Below, in pieces: positions 22,763 through 30,740 of a stretch of 38,652 bases of DNA. This stretch comes from an uncultured Anaerolineales bacterium. GTDB taxonomy: Bacteria; Chloroflexota; Anaerolineae; Anaerolineales; UBA4823. The notes under the pieces are model-generated. The model saw nothing but the letters and a program-made list of their open reading frames with translations. It searched no databases and was not told the DNA's origin. Each line of letters starts with the position of its first letter. Positions within the stretch are counted from its first letter, which is position 1. Location: the NCBI GenBank assembly GCA_937928795.1, contig CALFWB010000102.1:1-38652 (forward strand), written 5' to 3'. A program made the translations under genes and the position numbers.

Positions 22763-25094
22763 CGGATGAACAAGCGAAAACCAGCGGAATCAATACGCGG
22801 ATGCACGTCCCTTTTTGCGGGGCAGTGTTCAATTCAAATTTTCCACCCAAAATCATTGTCCGTTCTAACATACCTCGCAACCCAAGCCCATGCTTGGGAG
22901 TAGGATGCTGAAGGATTTGTGGGTCAAAGCCAATGCCATCATCCTCGATTTGCAACAAGATTTCGCTATCCGATTGAGACAATTGGATCTTCACTTTCGT
23001 AGCATGTGCATGTCGAATAATGTTGGTAATTGCTTCCTGAACAATCCGAAACAGCGCAGATTCAATATCTGAAGAATAGCGCTCATAGAGGCCGTCACAA
23101 TCAAAATCGAATTCGATGCCACTGGCGCTTAACCTTAAGTCACCATACCATGTAATTGCAGCAATTAAGCCTAGGTCGTCCAGCAGAGCTGGGCGCAGAT
23201 TTGAAATGAGGCGATGGATGTTGCCTAGCATTTCCTCGGTGACCGACTTCAAGTTCTGTAAGTGCCTTTCCACATGCTCTGGATTTAGGCGAAAAGCCAT
23301 TCTTAGGGTATCCAAACCCACTAAAAGGGCGGTCAGACTTTGACTCGTTTCATCATGCAACTCCCGAGCAATGCGTTTGCGCTCATCTTCTTGGGCAGCG
23401 ATCAGGTTTCCGAGTAGGGTTGCTCTAGCTTGTTCTTCGCTCTTAAGTGCTTGAACCAGACGGGCGTTGGTGATCGCCAACGCAGCCTCATCAACTATCC
23501 CTTGCAGTAATGTGAGTTCATCCGGATCAATCGCTTCTAAGGAGGGAACAAAGGCAATCAAATAGCCAATCAAGTTTCCCTCATGCTTCATCGTAGCCAC
23601 AATCACCCCTTGCACCGCAGCAGACGAAAGACCACACACAACTCCTTGACCTGAAAAATGGAGAAGATCGAGGATCGCGATTCGATCATCCTTGATCCTG
23701 ACCAAAAAATCTTCCAACGGCATGATTTCAATCTTTTGGGCAAGGTCTCTATAGGCAGGATGGACCTTGAAATATCGCTCTACTTTCTCACCCTCCGCTT
23801 GATAAATTAAGATGCCAACGGCTGGAACGCTCAGGATATCGGACACCTCTTCAGCAATTGCTTCCAATACGCTATTCAACTCCAAATGAGCGTTCAAACG
23901 GCTGGCAATGCGCGCCAGTGTCTCAGCTTTTTCTTTTTGTTTTCTAATCTGCTTCTGGGAACGTTGTTGCTCTTGCTGCCAAGCTTCTAAAGTCTCTGCC
24001 ATATCATTAAAGGCGCTTGCCAATTCGCTGAGTTCATCCCCCTTGTGGAGGTCGCAAGCCCGCGCTTTGAGATCGCCTTTGCTCAGCATTCGGGTAGCAC
24101 GAACCAATTCGTTCACTTGGCGCAAAATTAAGTAATTGCTTCCAAACCAAGCAAAAATCAACGCCAAAAATGCCCCCATTGCTAGAGAAGCTAAGGTGAG
24201 GATCAGATTTTTGGTGGGTTTATCTAGGATCGCCTTTGCAGGGATGTCAATCAAAACATATAAAGTGTCATCATTTGAGGCTGGTAAGGAAGTGAACGCA
24301 AATAATCGCGTGACTTCTCCCCGATTTTTATATTCGATGAGTCCCTCTCCATGCGCAATCACGTAGGAAAGCAAATCGCTTTCAGATAAGCGATCTCCAA
24401 CAAACTCATCCGCTTTGGGAGCAGACGCTAAGACGATACCCGATCGGTCAATCACCTGAACCCTTGCGGCTTCAGGTAAAATGGCTGAAATCTTGAACTG
24501 TTCCAACCAGCGCAAGTCTAATTCGGCAAAGACGATGCCTGTTACCTCGTTCTGGGCAGATAGAATTGGATATGCCAGCGTAATGATAGCTTGCAAGCTG
24601 ACCGGATTGATTTGATAATCGCTGATGGTGAAATCACGGGATTCCACTGTCTGCCAAAAATACTCTTTATCGTTGATATTCAACGGATATTTTTGAGGCA
24701 GAGTCATGCAAAAGACATTGCCATTGCGATCGGCAGCGCCAAAATTGGCGTAGAGAGGGTAATGCATGAGAACATTCCTGAGAAAAAACAAACATGCCGC
24801 CCGATCATAGTTTTGGATTGCCGGAACTTGGGATAAGGTGACCAGAATATCCCTTGCTCCTTCGATCAAACTTTGTTGATTTGTAGCAGCCAGCCTGGCG
24901 AGAAAGAGTGAATTTTGATGGGCAGTCTCAATGGCTTGACGACGCTGCTCAGAGGCAATGAGCACGAGGGCAATGACGACCGGCATAAGGGCAATGATGA
25001 CCAAGCCCATCAGCCGCCATCTTAGGCCGATCTTCCCTTTTGCCAAGTTCGGAAGCGCGCCACGGACTGTTAGCAAAACTTCTTGATTCCACAT
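22749..25094 (-). CDS. Sensor histidine kinase with Cache, HAMP, GAF and HisKA_3 domains
   Basis: 781 residues from the ATG at 25094 (MWNQEVLL). One membrane helix lies at about 24-48, then a large extracellular domain of the dCache type (about 49-300, with SRDFTISDYQIN and PILSAQNEVTGIVFAEL typical for it), then a second helix (about 305-330) and a HAMP domain. A coiled coil leads to a GAF domain (about 385-540). The kinase core has ERKRIARELHDETSQSL with phospho-accepting His580 and a NarX/LiaS-type ATPase domain (ALFRIVQEAITNIIRHA, DDGIGFD, HGLGLRGM). Cache domains bind small molecules outside the cell, often amino acids or carboxylates, which fits control of the adjoining nutrient operon. 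The start was chosen over an upstream one because a TAAAAT box at 25123-25128 would otherwise lie inside the gene. No strong ribosome-binding site was seen. Confidence 0.9.
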   Translation of the reverse strand: MWNQEVLLTVRGALPNLAKGKIGLRWRLMGLVIIALMPVVIALVLIASEQRRQAIETAHQNSLFLARLAATNQQSLIEGARDILVTLSQVPAIQNYDRAACLFFLRNVLMHYPLYANFGAADRNGNVFCMTLPQKYPLNINDKEYFWQTVESRDFTISDYQINPVSLQAIITLAYPILSAQNEVTGIVFAELDLRWLEQFKISAILPEAARVQVIDRSGIVLASAPKADEFVGDRLSESDLLSYVIAHGEGLIEYKNRGEVTRLFAFTSLPASNDDTLYVLIDIPAKAILDKPTKNLILTLASLAMGAFLALIFAWFGSNYLILRQVNELVRATRMLSKGDLKARACDLHKGDELSELASAFNDMAETLEAWQQEQQRSQKQIRKQKEKAETLARIASRLNAHLELNSVLEAIAEEVSDILSVPAVGILIYQAEGEKVERYFKVHPAYRDLAQKIEIMPLEDFLVRIKDDRIAILDLLHFSGQGVVCGLSSAAVQGVIVATMKHEGNLIGYLIAFVPSLEAIDPDELTLLQGIVDEAALAITNARLVQALKSEEQARATLLGNLIAAQEDERKRIARELHDETSQSLTALLVGLDTLRMAFRLNPEHVERHLQNLKSVTEEMLGNIHRLISNLRPALLDDLGLIAAITWYGDLRLSASGIEFDFDCDGLYERYSSDIESALFRIVQEAITNIIRHAHATKVKIQLSQSDSEILLQIEDDGIGFDPQILQHPTPKHGLGLRGMLERTMILGGKFELNTAPQKGTCIRVLIPLVFACSSDGKN

Positions 25095-25122
25095 GATAGG
25101 GAGCCAATCCGGTTCAACCGCT

Positions 25123-25128
25123 ATTTTA
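25123..25128 (-). promoter_or_regulatory. -10 box before the sensor kinase
   Basis: Minus-strand TAAAAT, five of six matches to consensus, predicts a start near 25116, 22 bases before the ATG at 25094. No clear -35 box. Tentative. Confidence 0.35.
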
Positions 25129-25264
25129 ACCGAATTTGTAACTGTTCTGCCTGCCCAAAAAACCACCGATGACGCGGATTTTGCAGAAAAAATTCAAAAA
25201 AATCAGGACAAACCGCCTCGCTCCTCTCGTCCCGACCCTGCTCCGGATGGGCAAGGGGAGATCA

Positions 25265-25390
25265 GCCCCTCTCCCGGCGGGAGAGGGGGCGGGGTATTGC
25301 CCTGAGCTGACAGGTTGAGCTTGCACTGAGTGCCACACTGAGCCTTTGCCCAAGTGCTTGTCAAAACCCTGTCGAAGGGGTGAGGAAACC
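25265..25390. repeat. Mosaic of intergenic repeats upstream of mtaB
   Basis: In the 390-base gap between the divergent kinase and methylthiotransferase genes. CCCCTCTCCC (25266-25275) and GGGAGAGGGG (25279-25288) are a perfect ten-pair hairpin with a three-base loop. It is followed by segments such as CACTGAGTGCCACACTGAGC and CCCTGTCGAAGGGG in the style of short dispersed repeats. No gene seen here. Confidence 0.5.
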
Positions 25391-25467
25391 GTTCAAGCAG
25401 AGAGAAAGTATCTTGAACACTCTCAACGAAGCATCCAATTTGCGCCTCCAATTTGGAGTATTTCGGG

Positions 25468-25473
25468 TAGAAT
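25468..25473 (+). promoter_or_regulatory. -10 box just before mtaB
   Basis: TAGAAT predicts a start near 25480, five bases before the ATG at 25485, leaving no room for a normal ribosome-binding site (TAGG only). Just upstream, CTCCAA-T-TTGGAG (25446-25458) is a perfect 6-bp inverted repeat that could be an operator. Confidence 0.45.
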
Positions 25474-25484
25474 CAAGAGCTAGG

Positions 25485-26789
25485 ATGAATGAAGTTCGAC
25501 GGGTTTATTTAGATATGGTCGGTTGTCGCTTGAACCAGAGCGAGCTGGAAAGCTTTGCTCGCCAGTTTCGCGCCGCCGGCTATACACTCGTAGAAACCCC
25601 TGAAGGGGCTGATTGGGTGGTGATCAACACCTGCACGGTCACGGCGGCTGCTGATGCGGATTCGCGCGCCAAAGCCCGCCAAGCCCACCGCGCTGGCGCC
25701 AAGCAGATCGTCCTGACCGGCTGTTGGGCAACCCTGCACCCCAGTGAAGCCCAAACCCTGCCCGGCGTAACGCGCATCATCCCCAACGACCAGAAAGAAA
25801 GCCTAGTCGAGCAACTGACCGAGCTTTATGACCTTGAGCCGCTGGAGCGCGAGCCCCTGCCGGGCAGTCGTCACCGCACGCGGGCTTTTATCAAGGTGCA
25901 AGATGGCTGTGACAACCATTGCACTTTCTGCATCACCCGTTTGGCGCGCGGGCGCAGCCGCAGCCGCCCAATCCCAGACGTGCTGGCCGATATTCGCGCC
26001 GCTCTGGGGGAGGACAAAGGTGCTTCGGATGGAACGGCATTTGCCCGCGAAATTGTGTTGAGCGGCGTCCATTTGGGCTCTTGGGGGCAAGATTTCACTC
26101 CCCCTCTCCACCTGCGCCATTTGGTCCAAGCCATCTTACAGGAATGCGAGGTACCACGCCTGCGCCTTTCTTCCTTGGAGCCTTGGGATTTGGACGAGCG
26201 CTTTTTCCGCTTATGGGAAAACCCGCGCCTATGTCGCCATTTGCACCTGCCCCTCCAATCGGGTTGTGCGGAAACCCTGCGCCGCATGGCGCGCAAGACC
26301 ACGCCGCAGGAATACGCTCGCCTAATTGAGACTGCCCGCTCCCTGATCCCCGATGTGGCGATCACCACCGATATTATTGTCGGTTTCCCCGGCGAAGACG
26401 CCAACGAGTTTGCCCAGAGCCTAGCTTTCATCGAGCAGATGGTCTTTGCCGGCGGGCATGTGTTTGCCTTCTCGGCGCGGCCCGGTACAGCGGCTGCCCG
26501 TCTGAGCGCTCAGGTGCCACCCGCCCTGCGCAAGCAGCGCAGCCAGCAGGTGCGCAAGATCTTGGCTGCTTCGGCGCATGCCTACCGGCGCAACTTCTTA
26601 GGCAGGACGGTGCGCGTGTTATGGGAAACTGCTCAGCGCAATGAGTCGCAGGGCTGGCACATGAGTGGGCTGAGTGACAACTATTTGCGCGTGCAGGCGG
26701 TCTCCGCTCAGCCACTCACCAACCAAATCAGCGAGGTGAGCCTAACCACCCTGATGGGCGAAAAGATGAGCGGCATCCTTCTTTCCTAA
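25485..26789 (+). CDS. mtaB: tRNA (t6A37) C2-methylthiotransferase, MtaB type
   Basis: 434 residues. The N-terminal UPF0004 domain carries the three Cys of an auxiliary [4Fe-4S] cluster (GCRLNQSE, NTCTVT, GCWAT). The radical-SAM domain has the CxxxCxxC motif in CDNHCTFC (about residue 145), followed by RGRSRSRP. A LPLQSGC segment and DIIVGFPGE are typical of the family, and the last 60 residues form a TRAM RNA-binding domain. The enzyme adds a methylthio group to t6A at position 37 of ANN-decoding tRNAs; GCRLNQSE and the size fit MtaB better than MiaB. I place the start at MNEVRRVYLD (25485); the open frame continues 105 bases upstream into promoter and repeat sequence. Its stop is nine bases before the next gene. 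Confidence 0.93.
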   Translation: MNEVRRVYLDMVGCRLNQSELESFARQFRAAGYTLVETPEGADWVVINTCTVTAAADADSRAKARQAHRAGAKQIVLTGCWATLHPSEAQTLPGVTRIIPNDQKESLVEQLTELYDLEPLEREPLPGSRHRTRAFIKVQDGCDNHCTFCITRLARGRSRSRPIPDVLADIRAALGEDKGASDGTAFAREIVLSGVHLGSWGQDFTPPLHLRHLVQAILQECEVPRLRLSSLEPWDLDERFFRLWENPRLCRHLHLPLQSGCAETLRRMARKTTPQEYARLIETARSLIPDVAITTDIIVGFPGEDANEFAQSLAFIEQMVFAGGHVFAFSARPGTAAARLSAQVPPALRKQRSQQVRKILAASAHAYRRNFLGRTVRVLWETAQRNESQGWHMSGLSDNYLRVQAVSAQPLTNQISEVSLTTLMGEKMSGILLS

Positions 26790-26798
26790 AGGATAAGC

Positions 26799-27143
26799 AT
26801 GACAGAGTGTGTCTTTTGTCGCATCATCGCCGGTCAAGCCCCGGCCAAAGTTTTTTACCGAGACGAGCAGGTTATTGCCTTTCAGGACATTCACCCGGTG
26901 GCGCCGGTGCACATCTTGATCGTGCCCATCAAGCATCTCGAGTCGATCAACGCCATGACCGAAGCTGATAAACCGCTCATTGGGCATCTCTTCTGGATAG
27001 CCCGTCAATTGGCTGCCGAACACGGGATTGCCGAAAGCGGCTACCGTTCGATCATCAACACCGGGCGGGATTCCGGACAGGCGGTTTTTCATCTCCATTT
27101 ACACTTGATCGGCGGTCAGCGGGTTCGCTTTCCGATGGGTTAG
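26799..27143 (+). CDS. HIT family hydrolase (HinT-like)
   Basis: 114 residues. The histidine triad motif is present as HLHLHLIGG near the end (pattern HxHxH), with the preceding NTGRDSGQAVF and the N-terminal CVFCRIIAG, both normal for HinT purine nucleoside phosphoramidases. These small cytoplasmic enzymes hydrolyse AMP-linked substrates. The ATG has AAAGGAT before it and lies nine bases after the methylthiotransferase stop, so it is probably in the same transcript. Confidence 0.93.
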   Translation: MTECVFCRIIAGQAPAKVFYRDEQVIAFQDIHPVAPVHILIVPIKHLESINAMTEADKPLIGHLFWIARQLAAEHGIAESGYRSIINTGRDSGQAVFHLHLHLIGGQRVRFPMG

Positions 27144-27192
27144 AAGTGGGTTAGAGCCCGACATAGAATCAGACGGTTTTGCTCCAATAAGG

Positions 27193-27198
27193 TATAAT
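27193..27198 (+). promoter_or_regulatory. -10 box that puts transcription start on the ATG
   Basis: TATAAT ends at 27198 and the ATG begins at 27205, precisely the distance at which the standard -7 to +1 spacing makes the A of ATG the first transcribed base. No ribosome-binding site fits into the six-base gap. Best leaderless example of the window. Confidence 0.65.
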
Positions 27199-27204
27199 GA
27201 AAAC

Positions 27205-27648
27205 ATGAGTATAAAAGAGCAACTCCAAAACGATCTCAAGGAGGCGATGCGCACCAACAATGAGGTGCAAAAGCGCACCTTACGCATGGCTTTGGCAGCC
27301 ATTCGGCTGTTAGAAGTAGAAAAGGGCGTGCAGTTGGACGATAACGCCGTCTTGGGCATCCTTCAAAAAGAAGTCAAAGCTCGTCACGAGGCGATCGCCG
27401 ATGCAGAGCGCGCCGGACGAGCGGATTTAGCGGCTGCCAGTCGCGAGGAATTGGCGATCCTAGAGAGCTACCTGCCGCAAGCCATGAGTGAATCCGAGCT
27501 GGAAGCCTTGGTGCGTCAAGCCATTGCCGAAGTCGGCGCCGCAAATCTGCAGCAGATGGGTTTGGTGATGAAATGGCTCATGCCCCGTTTGCAAGGTCGC
27601 GCCAGTGGCGAACAAGCCAGCCAGATGGTTAGACGCCTGCTGAGCTAG
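27205..27648 (+). CDS. GatB/YqeY domain protein
   Basis: 147 residues, the standard length of YqeY. It is helical and has the family segments RTLRMALAAIRLLEVEK, LGILQKEVKARHEA and AAASREELAILESYLPQAMSE (given in parts). The fold is the tail domain of the GatB subunit of glutamyl-tRNA amidotransferase, thought to bind tRNA; the free-standing protein has no settled function. It is the first gene after a local promoter and 51 bases upstream of the 7TM-HD gene. Confidence 0.92.
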   Translation: MSIKEQLQNDLKEAMRTNNEVQKRTLRMALAAIRLLEVEKGVQLDDNAVLGILQKEVKARHEAIADAERAGRADLAAASREELAILESYLPQAMSESELEALVRQAIAEVGAANLQQMGLVMKWLMPRLQGRASGEQASQMVRRLLS

Positions 27649-27699
27649 AGCAGGCAACCTTTAGCCGAGAAAGCTGACCGTCCGATTTGAGCAAGCACC

Positions 27700-29880
27700 A
27701 TGTCCGGAAAACACTCGTTGAGGCGCATCTTGCCAACCGCCATCGTCCTCATCCTTCTTTATGGGATGATTACTCTGGCTTTGGTGTTTCCATTCCTGCT
27801 CAACACCAACACCGCCTTGCTGGAAGAAGGACAGGTCGCCACTCAAGATATTCAAGCCCCGCACGCCCTTACCTACGTTAGCACCATCCTGACCGAGCAA
27901 GCTCGCCAGAACGCAGCCCGCAATGTCTCCCCTGTGTATACAGCCCCAGACACAAGCATTGCTCGCGCCCAGCGCGAACGTCTGCGCAATGCGCTTGCCT
28001 ACATCAACAGTGTGCGTGCTGATAGCTACGCCACCCCTGAACAAAAATTCGCCGACCTGGCGTTTCTGGAGGGCATCACTTTATCCACCGAGGATGCCCA
28101 AGCAATTCTCGGTTTGAACGACTTGCGCTGGCAAGCCATCCAGCAGGAGGCCGTTCTGGTCCTCGAACAAGCCATGCGGAACGCCATCCGCGAGGAACGG
28201 GTTGCCGAAGTGCGCCGCACCTTGCCGACCATGGTCAGTTTAGCCATGAGCGAGGAGCAGGCTGCCCTTGTCGTTGAACTGGTTGAACCGTTCATCGTCC
28301 CCAACAGCTTTTACAATGAAGAGTTAACTCAAGCAGCTAGGGAGAAGGCGGCTGCTGCAATCTCTCCAATTAGCCGCTCTTTTCAAGCTGGTGAGACCAT
28401 TGTGCAGCGCGGTCGAGTGCTCAAGGCAGAAGACATCGAAGCCCTGCAGGCATTTGGCTTGGTGCAACCTAAGCCCGATATCGGCTTCTGGTTGCAGAGC
28501 GTCCTTGTCTCTTTCCTCATCGTCACGTTGTTGTTCTTTTACATGCGACGTAAAAAGTCCATCCTCTCTGATGCGCGCCTGACCACCGTCTTGGTGACGC
28601 TGTTTATCCTCTTTCTTTTTTCAGCCCGCCTCTTACCGACAGATAGCCCGTTTTCCTACGTCTTTCCCTATGCTGCCTTCAGCATGGTAATCGGCGCGTT
28701 GGTGATCAACAGCGAAGTCGCTTTGGTTACTTCGGTTGGGTTGGCAATTCTCACCGCTTATGCCCAACCCCACGCCCTTGAACTCTTGATGTATATCTTG
28801 GTGAGCACCCAATTCAGCGTCTTAACCCTCGGCAAAGCGCGGCGCATGGTCGCCTTTATGATTGCCGGTTTGACAGCCGGGGCTGCGGGCGCCTTGATCT
28901 TAGTCGTGCTCCATCGTATGAGCGGTGTAACGGACGTCTTATTCATCGTTTATCTCACGGCAGCGGTGTTGTTCAGCGGCATCGCCTCCGCCGGACTGGC
29001 ATTGTTGCTCCAATTTGTTTCGGCGCAATACCTGGGTTTCTCAACCGCCTTGCACTTGATCGACATTTCTCGCCCCGATCACCCCCTGTTGCGCATGTTG
29101 CTGACCAATGCGCCCGGAACCTATCAGCACAGCTTGCAAGTTGCCAATTTAGCCGAACAGGCGGCTGAGCGGATTCAGGCCGACGTCCTCTTAGTGCGGG
29201 TAGGCGCAATTTATCACGACATCGGCAAAGCGCTCAACCCAGCCTTTTACATCGAAAATCAGGTGGCTGGCGCCACCAACCCACACGACCAATTAGACCC
29301 CGCCGTCAGCGCCAAAATCATCATCAGCCACGTCACCGACGGCTTAAGCCTTGCCCGTAAATACCGCCTGCCGCGCCGCATTCAAGATTTTATCCTCGAG
29401 CATCACGGCACGATGCTCACCCGTTATCAATATGCCAGAGCTGTCCAACGCGCTGGCGGTGATGAGAGCAAGGTGGACATCCAGCAATTTCGCTATCCCG
29501 GGCCAAAACCGCGCTCGAAGGAAACCGCAATCCTTATGCTCGCCGATGGCTGTGAGGCAAAGGTGCGCGCCGAAATGCCCAAGAACGAACAGGAACTTCG
29601 TCAAGTCATCAAAAGCGTTTTCGACCAACTGATCGCGCTAGGACAATTGGACGAAACCCCGCTGACCTTGCGCGACCTTTCCGAGTTAATGGACGCCTTT
29701 ACGACCATCCTGCGCAATGTTTACCATCCGCGCTTGCTCTATCCAAAACTTGCAGAGAAACCCCAACCTGCGCTTGCCCTCTCCGAAGCTCAAACGCCTC
29801 CTGAGGAAACTCCAATCCCGATCGAAATCACCCAACCCGTTCCCAAACGACTGAAGACCAACGTTGAAAATCCTTCATGA
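27700..29880 (+). CDS. pgpH: 7TM-HD family phosphohydrolase (PgpH-like c-di-AMP phosphodiesterase)
   Basis: 726 residues. One N-terminal membrane helix (about 11-33) is followed by an extracellular helical 7TMR-HDED domain (to about 265), seven membrane helices (about 270-460) and a cytoplasmic HD domain. The metal-binding core is visible as HSLQVANLAEQAA, GAIYHDIGK (His506-Asp507), NPHDQLDP, HVTDG and ILEHHGT. This is the architecture of PgpH, which degrades the second messenger cyclic di-AMP in Firmicutes. A low-complexity tail with APSEAQTPPEE-type sequence follows the HD domain. It overlaps the ybeY gene by four bases (ATGA), a linkage widely conserved in bacteria. Substrate is inferred from family. 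Confidence 0.92.
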   Translation: MSGKHSLRRILPTAIVLILLYGMITLALVFPFLLNTNTALLEEGQVATQDIQAPHALTYVSTILTEQARQNAARNVSPVYTAPDTSIARAQRERLRNALAYINSVRADSYATPEQKFADLAFLEGITLSTEDAQAILGLNDLRWQAIQQEAVLVLEQAMRNAIREERVAEVRRTLPTMVSLAMSEEQAALVVELVEPFIVPNSFYNEELTQAAREKAAAAISPISRSFQAGETIVQRGRVLKAEDIEALQAFGLVQPKPDIGFWLQSVLVSFLIVTLLFFYMRRKKSILSDARLTTVLVTLFILFLFSARLLPTDSPFSYVFPYAAFSMVIGALVINSEVALVTSVGLAILTAYAQPHALELLMYILVSTQFSVLTLGKARRMVAFMIAGLTAGAAGALILVVLHRMSGVTDVLFIVYLTAAVLFSGIASAGLALLLQFVSAQYLGFSTALHLIDISRPDHPLLRMLLTNAPGTYQHSLQVANLAEQAAERIQADVLLVRVGAIYHDIGKALNPAFYIENQVAGATNPHDQLDPAVSAKIIISHVTDGLSLARKYRLPRRIQDFILEHHGTMLTRYQYARAVQRAGGDESKVDIQQFRYPGPKPRSKETAILMLADGCEAKVRAEMPKNEQELRQVIKSVFDQLIALGQLDETPLTLRDLSELMDAFTTILRNVYHPRLLYPKLAEKPQPALALSEAQTPPEETPIPIEITQPVPKRLKTNVENPS

Positions 29881-30338
29881 TCACCGTTCAGAAAAACATC
29901 TCTCTGCCTATCCAGGAATGGCGCGCCTATAGAGCGATCCTCACCCAGGCCGCTCAGGCTACCCTGACTGCCATCTCCTCCCAAACGGCAGACCTCACGT
30001 TAGTCTTGAGCAACGATGCTCAAATCTGCGCCTTGAACCGTCAGTTTCGTGGCATGGATACGCCGACCGATGTTTTGTCTTTTACCCTCGACGAAATCAA
30101 CCCGCGGAGTGGCAGGAAATACCTCGGTGATGTGATCATCTCCTTGGAGCGAGCCCAAGAGCAAGCCGCAACAGCCGGACACTCCACCCTTGCCGAGCTT
30201 GCCTTGCTGACCGTGCATGGCATCCTGCACCTGTTTGGCTATGACCATGAGCGAGCAGCCGAAAAAGCTCAAATGTGGGCGATGCAAAATGCAATCCTTG
30301 CCTCGCTAGGCATTCAAGTTTCACCCCCAATGGAGTGA
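29877..30338 (+). CDS. ybeY: Endoribonuclease YbeY (rRNA maturation factor)
   Basis: 153 residues. The zinc-binding motif HGILHLFGYDH (HxxxHxxxxxH) at about 114-124 and the preceding RGMDTPTDVLSFTLDE and YLGDVIISLE are diagnostic. YbeY is a single-strand endoribonuclease involved in 16S rRNA 3'-end maturation and ribosome quality control. Its ATG overlaps the pgpH stop, implying coupled translation. It is followed after nine bases by the diacylglycerol kinase gene. Confidence 0.95.
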   Translation: MITVQKNISLPIQEWRAYRAILTQAAQATLTAISSQTADLTLVLSNDAQICALNRQFRGMDTPTDVLSFTLDEINPRSGRKYLGDVIISLERAQEQAATAGHSTLAELALLTVHGILHLFGYDHERAAEKAQMWAMQNAILASLGIQVSPPME

Positions 30339-30347
30339 GGCATACCC

Positions 30348-30740
30348 ATGCCTGAAGCTGTGCTGCTCCGTTTCCTTCGCTCAAGAGCAAATTCCTTTCG
30401 ATATGCCTTTACGGGCTGGTGGTTTGTCATCCGCACGCAACAAAACGCGTGGATCCACGCTGTGGCAAGTTTGGCAGTGATCCTCTTGGCTTTCTGGCTG
30501 CGACTAGGATTGCGGGATTGGGCAGTCCTTCTCCTAACCATTGCGCTGGTCTGGACGGCGGAGTTCCTTAATACAGCCCTAGAAGCTATTGCAACCCTGG
30601 CTGCCAACGGCAAATACCATCCGTTGGCGAAAGTGGGCAAAGATGTGGGCGCAGCGGCGGTTCTCATTGCGGCGCTTGCCTCGGTTGCTATTGGACTGCT
30701 GATCCTTGGCCCCCCTCTGTTAGAAAGGTTAGGTTTCTAA
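30348..30740 (+). CDS. dgkA: Diacylglycerol/undecaprenol kinase (DgkA family)
   Basis: 130 residues with three membrane helices. Family motifs: the N-terminal amphipathic part ending in RTQQNAWIHAVAS, EFLNTALEAIATLA and KVGKDVGAAAVLIAA, which hold the Glu and Asn/Lys residues that bind Mg-ATP. In Gram-positive-like bacteria this enzyme phosphorylates undecaprenol, so it may recycle the lipid carrier of cell-wall synthesis. GGAGTGAGG lies before the ATG. The following gene starts right after its stop. Confidence 0.93.
   Translation: MPEAVLLRFLRSRANSFRYAFTGWWFVIRTQQNAWIHAVASLAVILLAFWLRLGLRDWAVLLLTIALVWTAEFLNTALEAIATLAANGKYHPLAKVGKDVGAAAVLIAALASVAIGLLILGPPLLERLGF

Noticed and set aside
25380-25484. 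35-residue N-terminal extension of the methylthiotransferase
   Set aside because: The extension covers repeat sequence and the -10 box and does not match the family, which begins near the first strand and GCRLNQSE motif.
25871-26431. 186-residue minus-strand ORF
   Set aside because: Antisense shadow of the methylthiotransferase, Arg/Ser-rich composition typical of a wrong frame.
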